A stretch of DNA of 64,000 nucleotides. Source: CALFML01 sp044222245 (lineage in GTDB: Bacteria; Myxococcota_A; Polyangia; Palsa-1104; JAEUJZ01). The notes beneath the pieces are model-generated. The model saw nothing but the letters and a program-made list of their open reading frames with translations, was not told the DNA's origin and made no database searches. The position numbers and the translations under genes were made by a program. Every line of letters begins with the position of its first letter. The stretch's first letter is position 1. The stretch lies in NCBI GenBank assembly GCA_044222245.1, contig JBGANQ010000051.1:3537-67536 (forward strand). The letters run 5' to 3'. Of this stretch, positions 1 through 8,075 are shown piece after piece.

Positions 1-89
1 GCGTGAACTGCGTCCATGGCAAGGCCGCGGGCGACGGCGGCGGCCTCAGTCAGTATCTCAGTCTGGAGATCGGCTCTGGTGGGATTCAT
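1..89 (-). CDS. N-terminal fragment of an unidentified gene (runs off the window)
   Basis: The minus strand is open from an ATG at 87-89 to the window edge. It starts MNPTRADLQTEILTEAAAVA and continues in an Ala-rich, helix-like style for about 29 codons. A GAGGA Shine-Dalgarno core lies a few bases upstream of the ATG, and a TATATA hexamer lies at 100-105. That arrangement supports a real start with a very short leader. Too little protein is present to name a family. The plus-strand reading of the same stretch looks like a shadow. Confidence 0.45.
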   Translation of the reverse strand, partial: MNPTRADLQTEILTEAAAVARGLAMDAVH

Positions 90-461
90 AATAGTCCTCT
101 ATATAGAAGATCGTCGGCGCAGGCAACCTCATTGAGAAGCAGCGGCGGGGGGTCGCCGGCAACCTGCGGCGCGGCGGTCGGCCGCCCGGACACCGACGCG
201 GCCGGGGGCACAGCGAGCGCTTGGGCAGGGCCTAGGTCAGGGCTTTTGGCAAAATCGCGAGATAGCAGACCCCGCGCGGTATCTGGAGGGAGCGACGCAC
301 GCCGGGATATGCTAGGGAAGAGCTCGCAGTCACAGGAAATGGATGAGCAGAAGATCTTTTACAGTTTGCGCCAGCGCTGACCCTCGCCGAGCTGGGCTGA
401 CGGCGGCGCTGCCCCGCAAGGGTCGGGCGGATTTCTGCCGGCGCGGGTTGTGGTCGGCGGG
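90..461. other. Non-coding gap between divergent genes
   Basis: I see no convincing gene in this 370-bp stretch. It should hold the promoters for the minus-strand fragment to its left (TATATA at 100-105) and the plus-strand 3D-domain gene to its right. The open plus-strand frame across it has no ribosome binding site and no recognisable family features. Confidence 0.4.
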
Positions 462-1607
462 ATGCGGTTGTCGCTAAGCGAGCGGAGCAGGGTTCGGCTT
501 GGGCTTGGGCTTGGGCTTGGGCTTGGGCTTGGGCTTGGGGGCCCCGCCGCGGCCACGCCGGCCGCGCCCGCGGCGCTGCGCACCGACGCCGTGCTCGGTC
601 AGGGAGCAGGCACCGGGGCGGGAGTTCCGGCGGCGGTGCTGCGCGCCCTCGCCAGCGCCAGACTGCGGCCCTATGTGAGCGCCGGCGCCAGCGCGGCCGA
701 CGCGGGGGCCAAGGAAGCGGCCGGCTTTTTTCCCAAGGTCGAGCTGCGCGGCAAGTTCAAGGAGCGCGCCGGCTACCCGCTGGCCGAGCGCGGCGGCTAC
801 ACCATGTCCTGCTACTGGCTGGCCTGGGAGAGCCAGTACGCCAGCGAGCCCTACGACGTCGACATCTACACCCGCCAGGGCTTCCGCATCGGCCGCTTCC
901 CGCGCGCCTATGTCTTTGAGCTCAAGATGGAAGGCTCGGGCATCCTGCGCGACGGCCGGGTCATAAACTACGACGGGACCTGCAGCTACGGCATCGGCAC
1001 CTGCTTCACCCAGCTCGAGCCGCGCGAGCACCCGCTTGGCAAGGGCGGGCAGCAGCGGGCGCTTCAGCCGTTCAAGTCGGTGGCGGTGGATCCGCGGTTT
1101 GTCCCGCTCGGCACGACGCTGTACCTGCCCGAGCTGCGCGGGCTTGTGCTGCCCAACGGGACGACGCACGACGGCTGCGTGCGCGCCGATGATACGGGCG
1201 GCAACATCCGCCGCCGCGAGCTCGACTTCTTCGTCGAGAGCTACGACAACTACAAGCTCCTTGAAGACCGCCTGTGGAACGACCACCGCGTCACCCCGCA
1301 CATCGAGGAGCCGCGCTGCGACTACCTGCGCACCTTCGACCCCATCGTCGATCGCCGGAGCGAGGCGACCGACTGGCTGGCGCTGCACACCCGCAAGGCC
1401 GCGCCGGCGGTGGTGCCCAGCAAGAAAGCCGGCGGCGGGCGGTCGCGCCTTGTGGCCACGCTCAAGACCAAGGCGAGCCCGACCAAGGCGAGCCCGACCA
1501 AGGCGAGCCTGACCAAAGCGAGCCCGACTAAGGCGAGCCCGACCAAGCGGCTCGGCCAGGCCAAGGCCAAGGAGCCGTCCAGCGGGCAGGCGCTCGGCTC
1601 AGGCTGA
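462..1607 (+). CDS. Exported 3D-domain (MltA-type) protein with repeat-built signal peptide and basic tail
   Basis: This is a 381-residue protein. Residues about 200-275 match the 3D domain found at the C-terminus of MltA lytic transglycosylases and in YuiC/YabE-type proteins: PLGTTLYLP, then RADDTGGNIRRRELDFF, with the Asp residues that name the domain. It probably acts on peptidoglycan in the periplasm. The N-terminus is an Arg-rich n-region, then seven Leu-Gly pairs encoded by a perfect hexanucleotide repeat, then an Ala/Pro stretch, so the repeat forms the hydrophobic core of the signal sequence. The C-terminus carries five KASPT-type pentapeptides and is Lys-rich, like histone-like basic tails. 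I chose ATG at 462 over GTG at 450 because GGCGGG lies just before it. The LytM or MltA catalytic module usually found with 3D is not visible, so the enzyme activity is inferred. Confidence 0.75.
   Translation: MRLSLSERSRVRLGLGLGLGLGLGLGGPAAATPAAPAALRTDAVLGQGAGTGAGVPAAVLRALASARLRPYVSAGASAADAGAKEAAGFFPKVELRGKFKERAGYPLAERGGYTMSCYWLAWESQYASEPYDVDIYTRQGFRIGRFPRAYVFELKMEGSGILRDGRVINYDGTCSYGIGTCFTQLEPREHPLGKGGQQRALQPFKSVAVDPRFVPLGTTLYLPELRGLVLPNGTTHDGCVRADDTGGNIRRRELDFFVESYDNYKLLEDRLWNDHRVTPHIEEPRCDYLRTFDPIVDRRSEATDWLALHTRKAAPAVVPSKKAGGGRSRLVATLKTKASPTKASPTKASLTKASPTKASPTKRLGQAKAKEPSSGQALGSG
496..540 (+). repeat. Hexanucleotide microsatellite GGCTTG x7.5
   Basis: A perfect tandem array of the 6-bp unit GGCTTG fills the signal-peptide core of the 3D-domain gene. 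Each unit adds one Gly-Leu pair, so copy-number change keeps the frame and lengthens or shortens the hydrophobic segment. Confidence 0.9.
1467..1541 (+). repeat. 15-bp tandem repeat x5 encoding KASPT
   Basis: Five consecutive copies of ACCAAGGCGAGCCCG, with single-base variants, encode a TKASP pentapeptide array at the C-terminus of the 3D-domain protein. The unit is a multiple of three, so copy changes keep frame. Confidence 0.9.
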
Positions 1608-1733
1608 CGCCTCGCTGCCGGCGTGGCTGCGAGCTGCCGGCCATGAGCCTCGTGGACGGCGGTTGCACGTCGGGGGCTGGTCGTCGCGCCTCGATCGGCG
1701 CAGAAAGCAGCTCTGCCGCGGGCTCAGCTGCGC

Positions 1734-1739
1734 TATAAC
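1734..1739 (+). promoter_or_regulatory. -10-like hexamer TATAAC for a near-leaderless gene
   Basis: TATAAC (5/6 match to TATAAT) ends 11 nt before the ATG at 1751, and no Shine-Dalgarno lies between them. Transcription would start about 5 nt before the start codon. No clear -35 is visible. Confidence 0.4.
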
Positions 1740-1750
1740 TCGAAGCCGCG

Positions 1751-2344
1751 ATGCATGACTCGGGAACTGGGACCCAGGCCGGCGGACCGGCGGCGGCGCT
1801 GCGCCTTGGGCTTGTGGGAATTGCCGAGCTGTGGACCAAGCTCTGGCTCGGCATCGACACCAAGGCGCTCGCCCAGCTGATGGACGGGCTGCGCTTCGCC
1901 GACGGTCAGGGGCAGCTGTGGCCGCTGCGCGTGCTGGCCCTGGATGCGCGGCTGCGGCGACCGCTGCGCGCCGCCGGCTGCGCCGTGGTCGTCGATGAGG
2001 CGCCCTACCCCGCCGAGCGCGTCCCCACCGGCCCAGAGCTTGCCGATGCGCTGTGCGCGCTGCTGACGACGACCGAGCTGATTCCGCTCGTGCGCGGCTA
2101 CGCGCGGCGGGTGCGGCTCGGGGGCCTGGTGGTGCTGTGCTCGCGGCCAAGCTTCCCGGCGCGGCCGCGCCTGGCGGCGGCGCTGCTGCACGCCGGCCTC
2201 ACCGAGGTGGTGCAGGTGCCGGCCGGCCGCGTGGTGCTCACCGCCGGACGTGTCACCCACTGGCCGGAGCCGAGCGGACCCGCGGCAGAGCCGGACGCCG
2301 CCCCCGCCGCAGAGTCGAGCGGCGAGTCGCCGCCGCTGCACTGA
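1751..2344 (+). CDS. Hypothetical cytoplasmic protein, Rossmann-like
   Basis: This 197-residue protein is of unknown family. It alternates hydrophobic strands and helices (GLVIVLC-like segments around residues 75-85 and 130-140) in the style of a Rossmann or methyltransferase-like fold, but I see no SAM or nucleotide motif. The last 35 residues are Ala/Pro/Glu-rich and probably disordered. It stands alone between the 3D-domain gene and convergent yacG. The start is the first ATG; there is no Shine-Dalgarno, but TATAAC lies 11 nt upstream. Its function is not assigned. Confidence 0.6.
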   Translation: MHDSGTGTQAGGPAAALRLGLVGIAELWTKLWLGIDTKALAQLMDGLRFADGQGQLWPLRVLALDARLRRPLRAAGCAVVVDEAPYPAERVPTGPELADALCALLTTTELIPLVRGYARRVRLGGLVVLCSRPSFPARPRLAAALLHAGLTEVVQVPAGRVVLTAGRVTHWPEPSGPAAEPDAAPAAESSGESPPLH

Positions 2345-2544
2345 CCGCGCCGCCCGGCTCCCCTACACCACCCGGGCCAGGCGCTTGCCCGAGCGCTGCC
2401 GCCAGGCGCCTCGCCAGCGGCTGACCAGAAGCGTGCTTGAGAGCCTACTGCGGGCCGCCAGCCGCGCGTCGTCCGGCCTCACGGCCCCGAGGCCGCTGCG
2501 GGCGGGCGCCTCGCGGCTCCTCGCGACGGTCCTCAATCATGCTT

Positions 2545-2844
2545 CTAGGACTCGCGGTCACGCTCGGCGACCGCTTCGCCGCCATCGGTGGGCGCGGGAG
2601 CGCCGGGCACTACGTAGAGCTCTTGCAGCCAGTTGCCAAGGTCGATGCGCTGGCAGCGCGCCGAGCAGAACGGGCGGTAGCGGTGGCTGGCGGCAAGCTT
2701 GGCGGCGGCCGCGTCCGGCTCGGCGACGGCGGACGGCGCGGGCAGCGCAGCTACCTTGGTGCCGCAGATCGCGCAGCTGTAGCCGAGCGCTGCCCTAGCA
2801 AGGGGGTGACCCGCGGAGGACGAGGGTTTCTGTGAGTCGCGCAT
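2545..2844 (-). CDS. yacG: DNA gyrase inhibitor YacG-like zinc-finger protein
   Basis: This 99-residue protein has the YacG signature: CAIC at residues 24-27, then CSARC at 60-64, followed by QRIDLGNWLQELYVVPG. The four cysteines bind one zinc ion. In E. coli YacG binds GyrB and blocks DNA binding by gyrase. The spacing between the two Cys pairs is longer than usual because of an Ala/Pro insert at residues 30-52, and both tails are low complexity. The usual partner coaE is not adjacent. Divergent from the M50-type gene. Confidence 0.88.
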   Translation of the reverse strand: MRDSQKPSSSAGHPLARAALGYSCAICGTKVAALPAPSAVAEPDAAAAKLAASHRYRPFCSARCQRIDLGNWLQELYVVPGAPAPTDGGEAVAERDRES

Positions 2845-2964
2845 GTCGGGGCAGTCTTAGCACAGACAAAAGGCCGCCGCGCGTCGCAGCGCGCCCGAGG
2901 CCGGCGCGCCCTTGGCGGACAGGCCGGCCTCGCGCCGCCCGGCCCGGTCGCGTATGCTCTGGGC

Positions 2965-3723
2965 ATGAGCACCACCCATAAGGATCCCGCCGCCCGCCCG
3001 AGCCCGGCCGCGGCGCTGATTGTCGCGGCGCTGCTGATCTGGGGTCTGCAGCGCTTTGTGCCCTACGGGCGCCTGATCCTGTACCCGTTCACCCTGCTCA
3101 GCACCTGGGTCCACGAGATGGGCCACGGGCTCACCGCCTGCCTCATCGGCGGCCGCTTTGCTCACCTGGACATCTACGCCGACGCCTCGGGCCTGGCCTT
3201 CTTCTCGGCCGCTCCGGGGGCGCGGCTGGCGCTGGTGGCGGCGGGCGGGCTGCTGGCGCCGCCGCTTGTCGGCATGCTCCTTTTGGTGCTGGGACGGCGG
3301 GCGGCGCGGCCGCTGCTCGCCGCGCTGGCGCTTACCATGGTCGCCTCGCTGGTGCTGTGGGTGCGCACCCCGGTCGGCTGGCTGACGGTCGGGGGGCTGG
3401 CGGTCGTGTGCGTGGCGGCGGGTCGCCTGCTGCAGGCGCGGGGGCGGCTGTTCTTCGTGCAGCTCTTGGGGCTGCTACTGGGGCTGGATACGGTGACGCG
3501 GGCCGACTACCTGTTTGTGAGCAGCGCCCAGGTCGGCGGCCAGCTGCACGCCTCGGACGTGGCGGGGATCGCCAGCACGCTCGGCGGACCGCCGGTCATG
3601 TGGGGGGTGCTCATCGCGATCGTCTCTTCGCTGCTGCTGCTCCTCGGCCTGTGGTCGGTGCTGGGCGGCGCGGCGCGGCGCGCGCCGACTCACGAGGCGG
3701 TCCCGGCGGCGCTTACGCCGTAG
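2965..3723 (+). CDS. M50-family (M50B-like) membrane metalloprotease
   Basis: This 252-residue polytopic membrane protein has the zinc-protease motif HEMGH at residues 50-54, just after the first transmembrane segment, followed by GGRF and about five further hydrophobic helices. The arrangement fits the M50B-like peptidase family, whose members are short site-2-protease relatives often of unknown substrate. A second metal-ligand Asp of the classical NPDG type is not obvious. The start at 2965 has no Shine-Dalgarno, but TATGCT ends 6 nt upstream, so the mRNA may be leaderless. The next gene, hemD, follows 49 bp later on the same strand. Confidence 0.8.
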   Translation: MSTTHKDPAARPSPAAALIVAALLIWGLQRFVPYGRLILYPFTLLSTWVHEMGHGLTACLIGGRFAHLDIYADASGLAFFSAAPGARLALVAAGGLLAPPLVGMLLLVLGRRAARPLLAALALTMVASLVLWVRTPVGWLTVGGLAVVCVAAGRLLQARGRLFFVQLLGLLLGLDTVTRADYLFVSSAQVGGQLHASDVAGIASTLGGPPVMWGVLIAIVSSLLLLLGLWSVLGGAARRAPTHEAVPAALTP

Positions 3724-3772
3724 CACCTGGCAAGCACCGAAGTCCACTGCGCTAAGCCTGGTCCTGCAAGTG

Positions 3773-4612
3773 ATGCCCAGCCCGCCGCTCGAGCTCTTTC
3801 TGCGCGACGACTCGCGCTGCCCGCCGGCGTCGCTGCGGGTCCTCATCACCCGCCCGGAAGAGCAGGCCCCGGAGACCGCCGAGCTCGTGCAGGCGGCAGG
3901 CGGCACGGCGCTCGTCCACCCCTGCCTGCGCCTGGCCCCGCCCGACGACGCCGGGCCGCTGCAGCAGGCCCTGCACGAGCTTGCGCGCTTTACCTGGGTG
4001 GCGCTGGCGAGCGCCAATGCCGCGCGCCTGGTGGCACCGGCGCTGCTGACCTGCCGAGCGCGGCCGCTGCTCGCCGCGGTCGGCCCGCGCACCGCCGCGT
4101 GCCTGGAGGAGCTCGGCCTGCCGGTCGCGCTGTGCGCCCGCGCGACCACCGCCGAAGGGCTGGCCGCAGAGCTGCTGGGCGCCGTGCGGGCCCGCGGCCA
4201 CGTCCCGGCCGCCGAGCGGGTGCTGCTGCCGCGCGCCGCCGCCGGCCGCGAGGCGCTGGCCGAGGGGCTCGCCGCCGCCGGCGTCGAGGTCACCACGGTC
4301 ACCGCATATCAGATGCTGCCAGCCACCGCCGCCGCGCTGGCGACGCTGGTGGCGCTGCTGCGGGAGGGAGCGGTGGACCTCATCCCGTTTGGCAGCCCGC
4401 GCACGGCGGAGCTCGTCCTTGACGCGGCGGGCCCCGAGGCGGCGGCGCTGCTTGGTCGCTATACCGTCGGGGCGATCGGCAAGACCACGGCCGCCGCGCT
4501 CACCGCCCGCGGGGTGCGCGTCGATGCCAGCGCGGCCGCCGCAAGCTTCGAAGAGCTCCTGCGGGCGCTCGCCGCAGCTCACCGGCGGCGCGCCGCGCGC
4601 CCTGACCCGTAA
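3773..4612 (+). CDS. hemD: Uroporphyrinogen-III synthase
   Basis: HemD cyclises hydroxymethylbilane to uroporphyrinogen III, the branch point to heme, siroheme and cobalamin. The 279-residue protein shows the two-lobe HemD pattern: LITRPEEQ at the start, SANAARLV and VGPRTAACLEE in the first lobe, TAYQMLP and FGSPRTAELVL in the second, then IGKTTAAAL and a closing SFEELLRAL helix. HemD sequences are poorly conserved and these are the diagnostic segments. It is not beside hemC or hemB here. GTG at 3770 is directly before the ATG and could also start translation. Confidence 0.85.
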   Translation: MPSPPLELFLRDDSRCPPASLRVLITRPEEQAPETAELVQAAGGTALVHPCLRLAPPDDAGPLQQALHELARFTWVALASANAARLVAPALLTCRARPLLAAVGPRTAACLEELGLPVALCARATTAEGLAAELLGAVRARGHVPAAERVLLPRAAAGREALAEGLAAAGVEVTTVTAYQMLPATAAALATLVALLREGAVDLIPFGSPRTAELVLDAAGPEAAALLGRYTVGAIGKTTAAALTARGVRVDASAAAASFEELLRALAAAHRRRAARPDP

Positions 4613-4710
4613 GCTAGCTTGGCAAAGTGGCGAAATTGTGCCGGATTACCTCACTTTGGGTCGTGACGGGCGCCCGGGTCTTGTGCTAGCTTTCGCTTGC
4701 TTCCGGTGAC

Positions 4711-4793
4711 GCCGAAGTGGCGAAATGGCAGACGCAGGGGACTCAAAATCCCTCGTCCTCACGGACGTGAGGGTTCGACTCCCTCCTTCGGCA
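4711..4793 (+). tRNA. trnL: tRNA-Leu, anticodon CAA
   Basis: The gene is a class II tRNA of 83 nt. The acceptor stem GCCGAAG pairs with CTTCGGC, and the discriminator is A. The anticodon loop CTCAAAA gives CAA (reads UUG). The variable arm CGTCCTCACGGACG is long and the T arm contains GGTTCGACTCC. The genome encodes CCG rather than CCA after the discriminator, so CCA must be added by nucleotidyltransferase. Confidence 0.96.
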
Positions 4794-4797
4794 CCGA

Positions 4798-5856
4798 ATG
4801 GTAGACCTGGCTGCAGACGCGGCGCCCGGGGCCAGCGGCGCAGCTGAGTCGCCAGCCTGGGTCGCGGTGGCGGGCCTGGGCAAGTCGTTTGCGGGCGGCA
4901 CCCGCGCCCTGCACGAGGTCTCGTTCGCGGCGCGGCCCGGTGAGGTGCTGGGGCTGCTCGGTGAGAACGGGGCGGGCAAGACGACGGCGCTGCGCATCCT
5001 CGCCGGCTACCTCAAGCCGAGCGCCGGCACCGCCCAGGTCGCCGGCTTTGATGTGGTCGACGAGCCGCTGGCGGCGCGCGCCCAGGTCGGCTACCTGCCC
5101 GAGCAGGTGCCGCTGCCGCGCGAGCTGCGGGTGCGCGAGTACCTGCGCTACCGCGCCGAGCTCAAGGGCGTGACCGCGCCGCGCCGCGCCCTCGACTCGC
5201 TGCTGGATGAGGTGCTCGCCGCGGTCGGCCTGGAGAGAGAGCAGCGGCGGCTGCTCGCCCAGCTGTCCAAGGGCTACCGCCAGCGGGTCGGCCTCGCCGA
5301 CGCCCTGCTGCACCGCCCCAAGGTGCTGCTGCTGGACGAGCCCACCGACGGCCTTGACCCCAACCAGCGGCGCGAGGTGCTGCAGCTCATCGCCCGCCTT
5401 GGCCAGGCCCACGCGGTGATCCTGTCCACTCATGTGCTGCCCGAGATCGAGTCGGTGTGCCAGCGAGTGGTCATCCTGTCGCGCGGCCGGGTCGCCGCCC
5501 AGGGGACCCTGGCCGAGCTGCTCGCCCGGCTGCAGGTCGGCGGCCGCCTCGAGGTGCTGGCGCGCGGTGACCAGGCGGCGCTGCTCGCGGCGCTGCAGCA
5601 GGCGCCCGGGGTGGCGGCGGTAAAGGTGCTGCCGGCCGGCGAGCCGGAGGCGGCGGTGCACCGCTTTGTGGTCGAGCTCACCGCCAAGCACGGACCCGCC
5701 GAGGCGCAGGCGCGCGAGCAGGTGGCGCGGGCGGTGCTGGCAGCAGGCGAGCTGCGCGAGCTGCTGGCCCCGCGCTCGCCGCTCGACGCTGTGTTCCGCT
5801 TCCTCACCGCGGCGAGCGGCGACGGACCGCCCGCACCCTCGGCAGCGCCGCCATGA
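4798..5856 (+). CDS. ABC transporter ATPase, GldA/CcmA class
   Basis: This 352-residue ATP-binding subunit carries Walker A GENGAGKTT, a Q-loop in YLPEQVPLPRELRVREYL, signature LSKGYRQRVGLA, Walker B VLLLDEPTDGLDP and H-loop STHVLPE. After the ATPase core it has the C-terminal extension typical of GldA and NosF-like exporters. It overlaps the GldF-GldG fusion by ATGA, so the two form one ABC exporter; the pairing resembles the gliding ABC transporter GldAFG. The start at 4798 lies only 4 nt after the tRNA and has no Shine-Dalgarno. GTG at 4867, just before the first conserved strand, is an alternative. The Ala-rich first 23 residues may not be translated. Confidence 0.88.
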   Translation: MVDLAADAAPGASGAAESPAWVAVAGLGKSFAGGTRALHEVSFAARPGEVLGLLGENGAGKTTALRILAGYLKPSAGTAQVAGFDVVDEPLAARAQVGYLPEQVPLPRELRVREYLRYRAELKGVTAPRRALDSLLDEVLAAVGLEREQRRLLAQLSKGYRQRVGLADALLHRPKVLLLDEPTDGLDPNQRREVLQLIARLGQAHAVILSTHVLPEIESVCQRVVILSRGRVAAQGTLAELLARLQVGGRLEVLARGDQAALLAALQQAPGVAAVKVLPAGEPEAAVHRFVVELTAKHGPAEAQAREQVARAVLAAGELRELLAPRSPLDAVFRFLTAASGDGPPAPSAAPP

Positions 5857-8075
5857 GGCCGCTGCGAGTGGTCTGGGCGACGCTCAAGCGCGAGCTGCTC
5901 GGCTACTTCGTCTCGCCGGTGTCTTACCTGGTGCTGGCGCTGTTCGTGCTGGTGCAGGGGTACGGCTTCTTCCTGCTCTGCCAGACCCTGGCCAAGAACC
6001 AGGCGGCGACGAGCGCCGTGCTGCAGTACTTCTTCGGCGGGACCTTCCTCTACTGGCTGTTTCTGATGTTCGTGGTGTCGGTGCTGACCATGCGCCTTGT
6101 CGCCGAGGAGCGCCAGCACGGCACCCTGGAGCCGCTGCTCACCGCGCCGGTCGGCGAGGGCGCGGTGGTGCTGGGCAAGTACCTGGCGGCGTTTTTTTTC
6201 TATGTGTGCCTGTGGCTGCCGACGCTGACCTTCCCGCTGCTCTTGCGCGGCTACGCCGGGCCGGGGGCGACGCTCGATCCGGGGCCGATCGCCGCGGGGT
6301 ATCTGGGCACGGCGCTGTGCGGGGCGAGCGCGCTCGGCATCGGGCTTCTGTGCTCGGCGCTGTCGCGCAGCCAGATGCTGGCGGCGGTGCTGTCGTTCGT
6401 GCTGCTGACGCTGCTCCTTTTGGTCGGCATGCTCGCCGATCTGTACGCGCAGTCGGCGGCGGTGCGGCAGGCGCTGCTCTACGTGAACCTGCTGCAGCAC
6501 ATGGACGAGTTTGGTCGCGGCATCGTCGACAGCCGGCGCCTCGTGCTGCACCTGTCGCTGGCCGCAGCGACGGTGCTCCTGGCCGGGCGGGCGCTGCGGG
6601 CGCGGCCGGGCGACACCGCCGGCGGCCTGCGCGCCACCGCAGAGGCGCTGGCGGTGCTGGCGCTTTTGGTGGGCGTCAACCTGCTGGCCGCCCGCCACCC
6701 GGCGCGCTGGGACTTCACGGCGAGCCGGCTCTACGCGCTGTCGCCGCGCACCCAGGCGCTGCTCACCGAGCTATTGCCGGCCGGCAAGCGCGTCCGCGTG
6801 ACCGTGCTGGCCGCCGACAGCGGCGAGCGCGACGAGGTTGGCGAGGCGCTGCGCGAGCTGCTCGGCCGCGCCGAGCGCGCCGCGGGCGGGGCCCTCCAGG
6901 TCGAGTTCCTCGACGTCGATCGCGACCGCGAGCGGGCGCGCCTGGCCGCCGAGCGCTACCACATCGAGCGCGACGACCTCAAGCTCGGCGTGGTGGTGGT
7001 GCAGAGCGAGGGGCGGCAGAAGTTCATCCTGCGCCACGAGCTCGCCGAGTACGACCCCGGCGAGGTGGAGTCGGGCACCGCACCGGCCTTGCGCGCCTTC
7101 CGCGGCGAGGAGGCCCTGGCCGCCGCCATCCTGACGGTGACCGCCGGCCGCACTCCCACCGTGTGCTTCACCCGCGGCCACGGCGAGCCCGAGTATGACA
7201 GCCTCACCGGCAGCGGCCTGTCCGAGCTGTCCGAGGCGCTGCGCCGCGACAACTTCGCCCTGCGCTCGCTCGCCGAGCTGCCCGAGTCCGCCGCCGCCCC
7301 CGAGCTGCCGCGCGACTGCGACGTGGTGATGATAGTTGGCCCCGAGAAGGCCTTCCTGCCGCTGGAGGTCGCGGCGCTGTCGCGCTACATCGACCAGGGC
7401 GGGCGGGTGCTGCTGCTCCTTGGTACCCTCATCGACCGCGGGGTGACGCAGTTTCTCGACACGGGCCTAGAGCCGCTGCTGCTGCGCGCCGGCGTCCGGC
7501 TCGAAAACGCGGTCGCCACCGATCCCGAGCATCGCGTCGGCTCGACCTTGGCGTTCGTCGTCGAGCAGACCTATGCGGACCACCCGCTGACGGCGGCGCT
7601 CATGGGCCGGCGGACGGTGTGGCCGCTGGCCCGCCCGGTGCACGCGATCGCCGCCACCGGCTGGCACGCCCAGGAGGTCATCACCACCACCGAGAAGGGC
7701 TTTGCCGAGACCGACCTGGCGAGCATCCGCGCCGGCGAGCTGAGCTTCACCGCCGGCCGCGATGAGCAGGGCGCGATTCCGCTCGCGGTGGCGAGCCGCG
7801 CCGACGCCGGCGGGGCGCGGCTCGCGGTGCTCGGCTCGTCGCAGCTCGGCTGGAACGACAGCCTGGTGCTGTGGAACCGCGATCTAGTGCTGAGCGCCGT
7901 GCAGTGGCTGACCGAGACCCAGGTGCGGGTGGGCATCGCCGCCAAGCGGCCCGAGCAGCTGCGCCTGAGCCTGCAGGACGATCAGCAGACGCGCCTGTTT
8001 CTAATCCTGGTGCTCGGCCTGCCGCTCCTGGCGGCGCTGCTGGGAGTGGGAGTGTTATGGATCCGGCACCACTGA
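5853..8075 (+). CDS. Fused ABC-2 permease and auxiliary protein (GldF-GldG fusion)
   Basis: This 740-residue protein joins two modules that are usually separate. Residues 1-240 are an ABC-2 permease with six membrane segments and the RLVAEERQHGTLEPLLTAPV motif that is conserved in GldF/NosY permeases. Residues about 265-710 are a GldG/ABC-auxiliary (DUF4350-like) periplasmic domain: DFTASRLYALSP after a membrane helix, then VCFTRGHGEPE and IVGPEKAFLPLEV. A final membrane helix lies at 715-736. The order F-G matches the gene order in gldFG operons, so a simple fusion is likely. The start overlaps the ATPase stop, and the end overlaps the next gene by 19 bp. Confidence 0.87.
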   Translation: MRPLRVVWATLKRELLGYFVSPVSYLVLALFVLVQGYGFFLLCQTLAKNQAATSAVLQYFFGGTFLYWLFLMFVVSVLTMRLVAEERQHGTLEPLLTAPVGEGAVVLGKYLAAFFFYVCLWLPTLTFPLLLRGYAGPGATLDPGPIAAGYLGTALCGASALGIGLLCSALSRSQMLAAVLSFVLLTLLLLVGMLADLYAQSAAVRQALLYVNLLQHMDEFGRGIVDSRRLVLHLSLAAATVLLAGRALRARPGDTAGGLRATAEALAVLALLVGVNLLAARHPARWDFTASRLYALSPRTQALLTELLPAGKRVRVTVLAADSGERDEVGEALRELLGRAERAAGGALQVEFLDVDRDRERARLAAERYHIERDDLKLGVVVVQSEGRQKFILRHELAEYDPGEVESGTAPALRAFRGEEALAAAILTVTAGRTPTVCFTRGHGEPEYDSLTGSGLSELSEALRRDNFALRSLAELPESAAAPELPRDCDVVMIVGPEKAFLPLEVAALSRYIDQGGRVLLLLGTLIDRGVTQFLDTGLEPLLLRAGVRLENAVATDPEHRVGSTLAFVVEQTYADHPLTAALMGRRTVWPLARPVHAIAATGWHAQEVITTTEKGFAETDLASIRAGELSFTAGRDEQGAIPLAVASRADAGGARLAVLGSSQLGWNDSLVLWNRDLVLSAVQWLTETQVRVGIAAKRPEQLRLSLQDDQQTRLFLILVLGLPLLAALLGVGVLWIRHH

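Noticed and set aside
3..380. A plus-strand frame at the left edge
   Set aside because: It has no ribosome binding site and overlaps the better supported minus-strand gene start at 89.
4620..4720. AAGTGGCGAAAT occurs both inside the tRNA-Leu 5' part and 88 bp upstream, as if the tRNA were partly duplicated (attachment-site-like)
   Set aside because: Only 12 bases are shared and no integrase or element ends are present.
7871..8056. N-terminal extension of the GT-C gene
   Set aside because: It lies entirely inside the GldF-GldG gene and is Arg/Ala/Pro-rich without membrane segments. The ATG at 8057 is followed at once by the first real membrane region.
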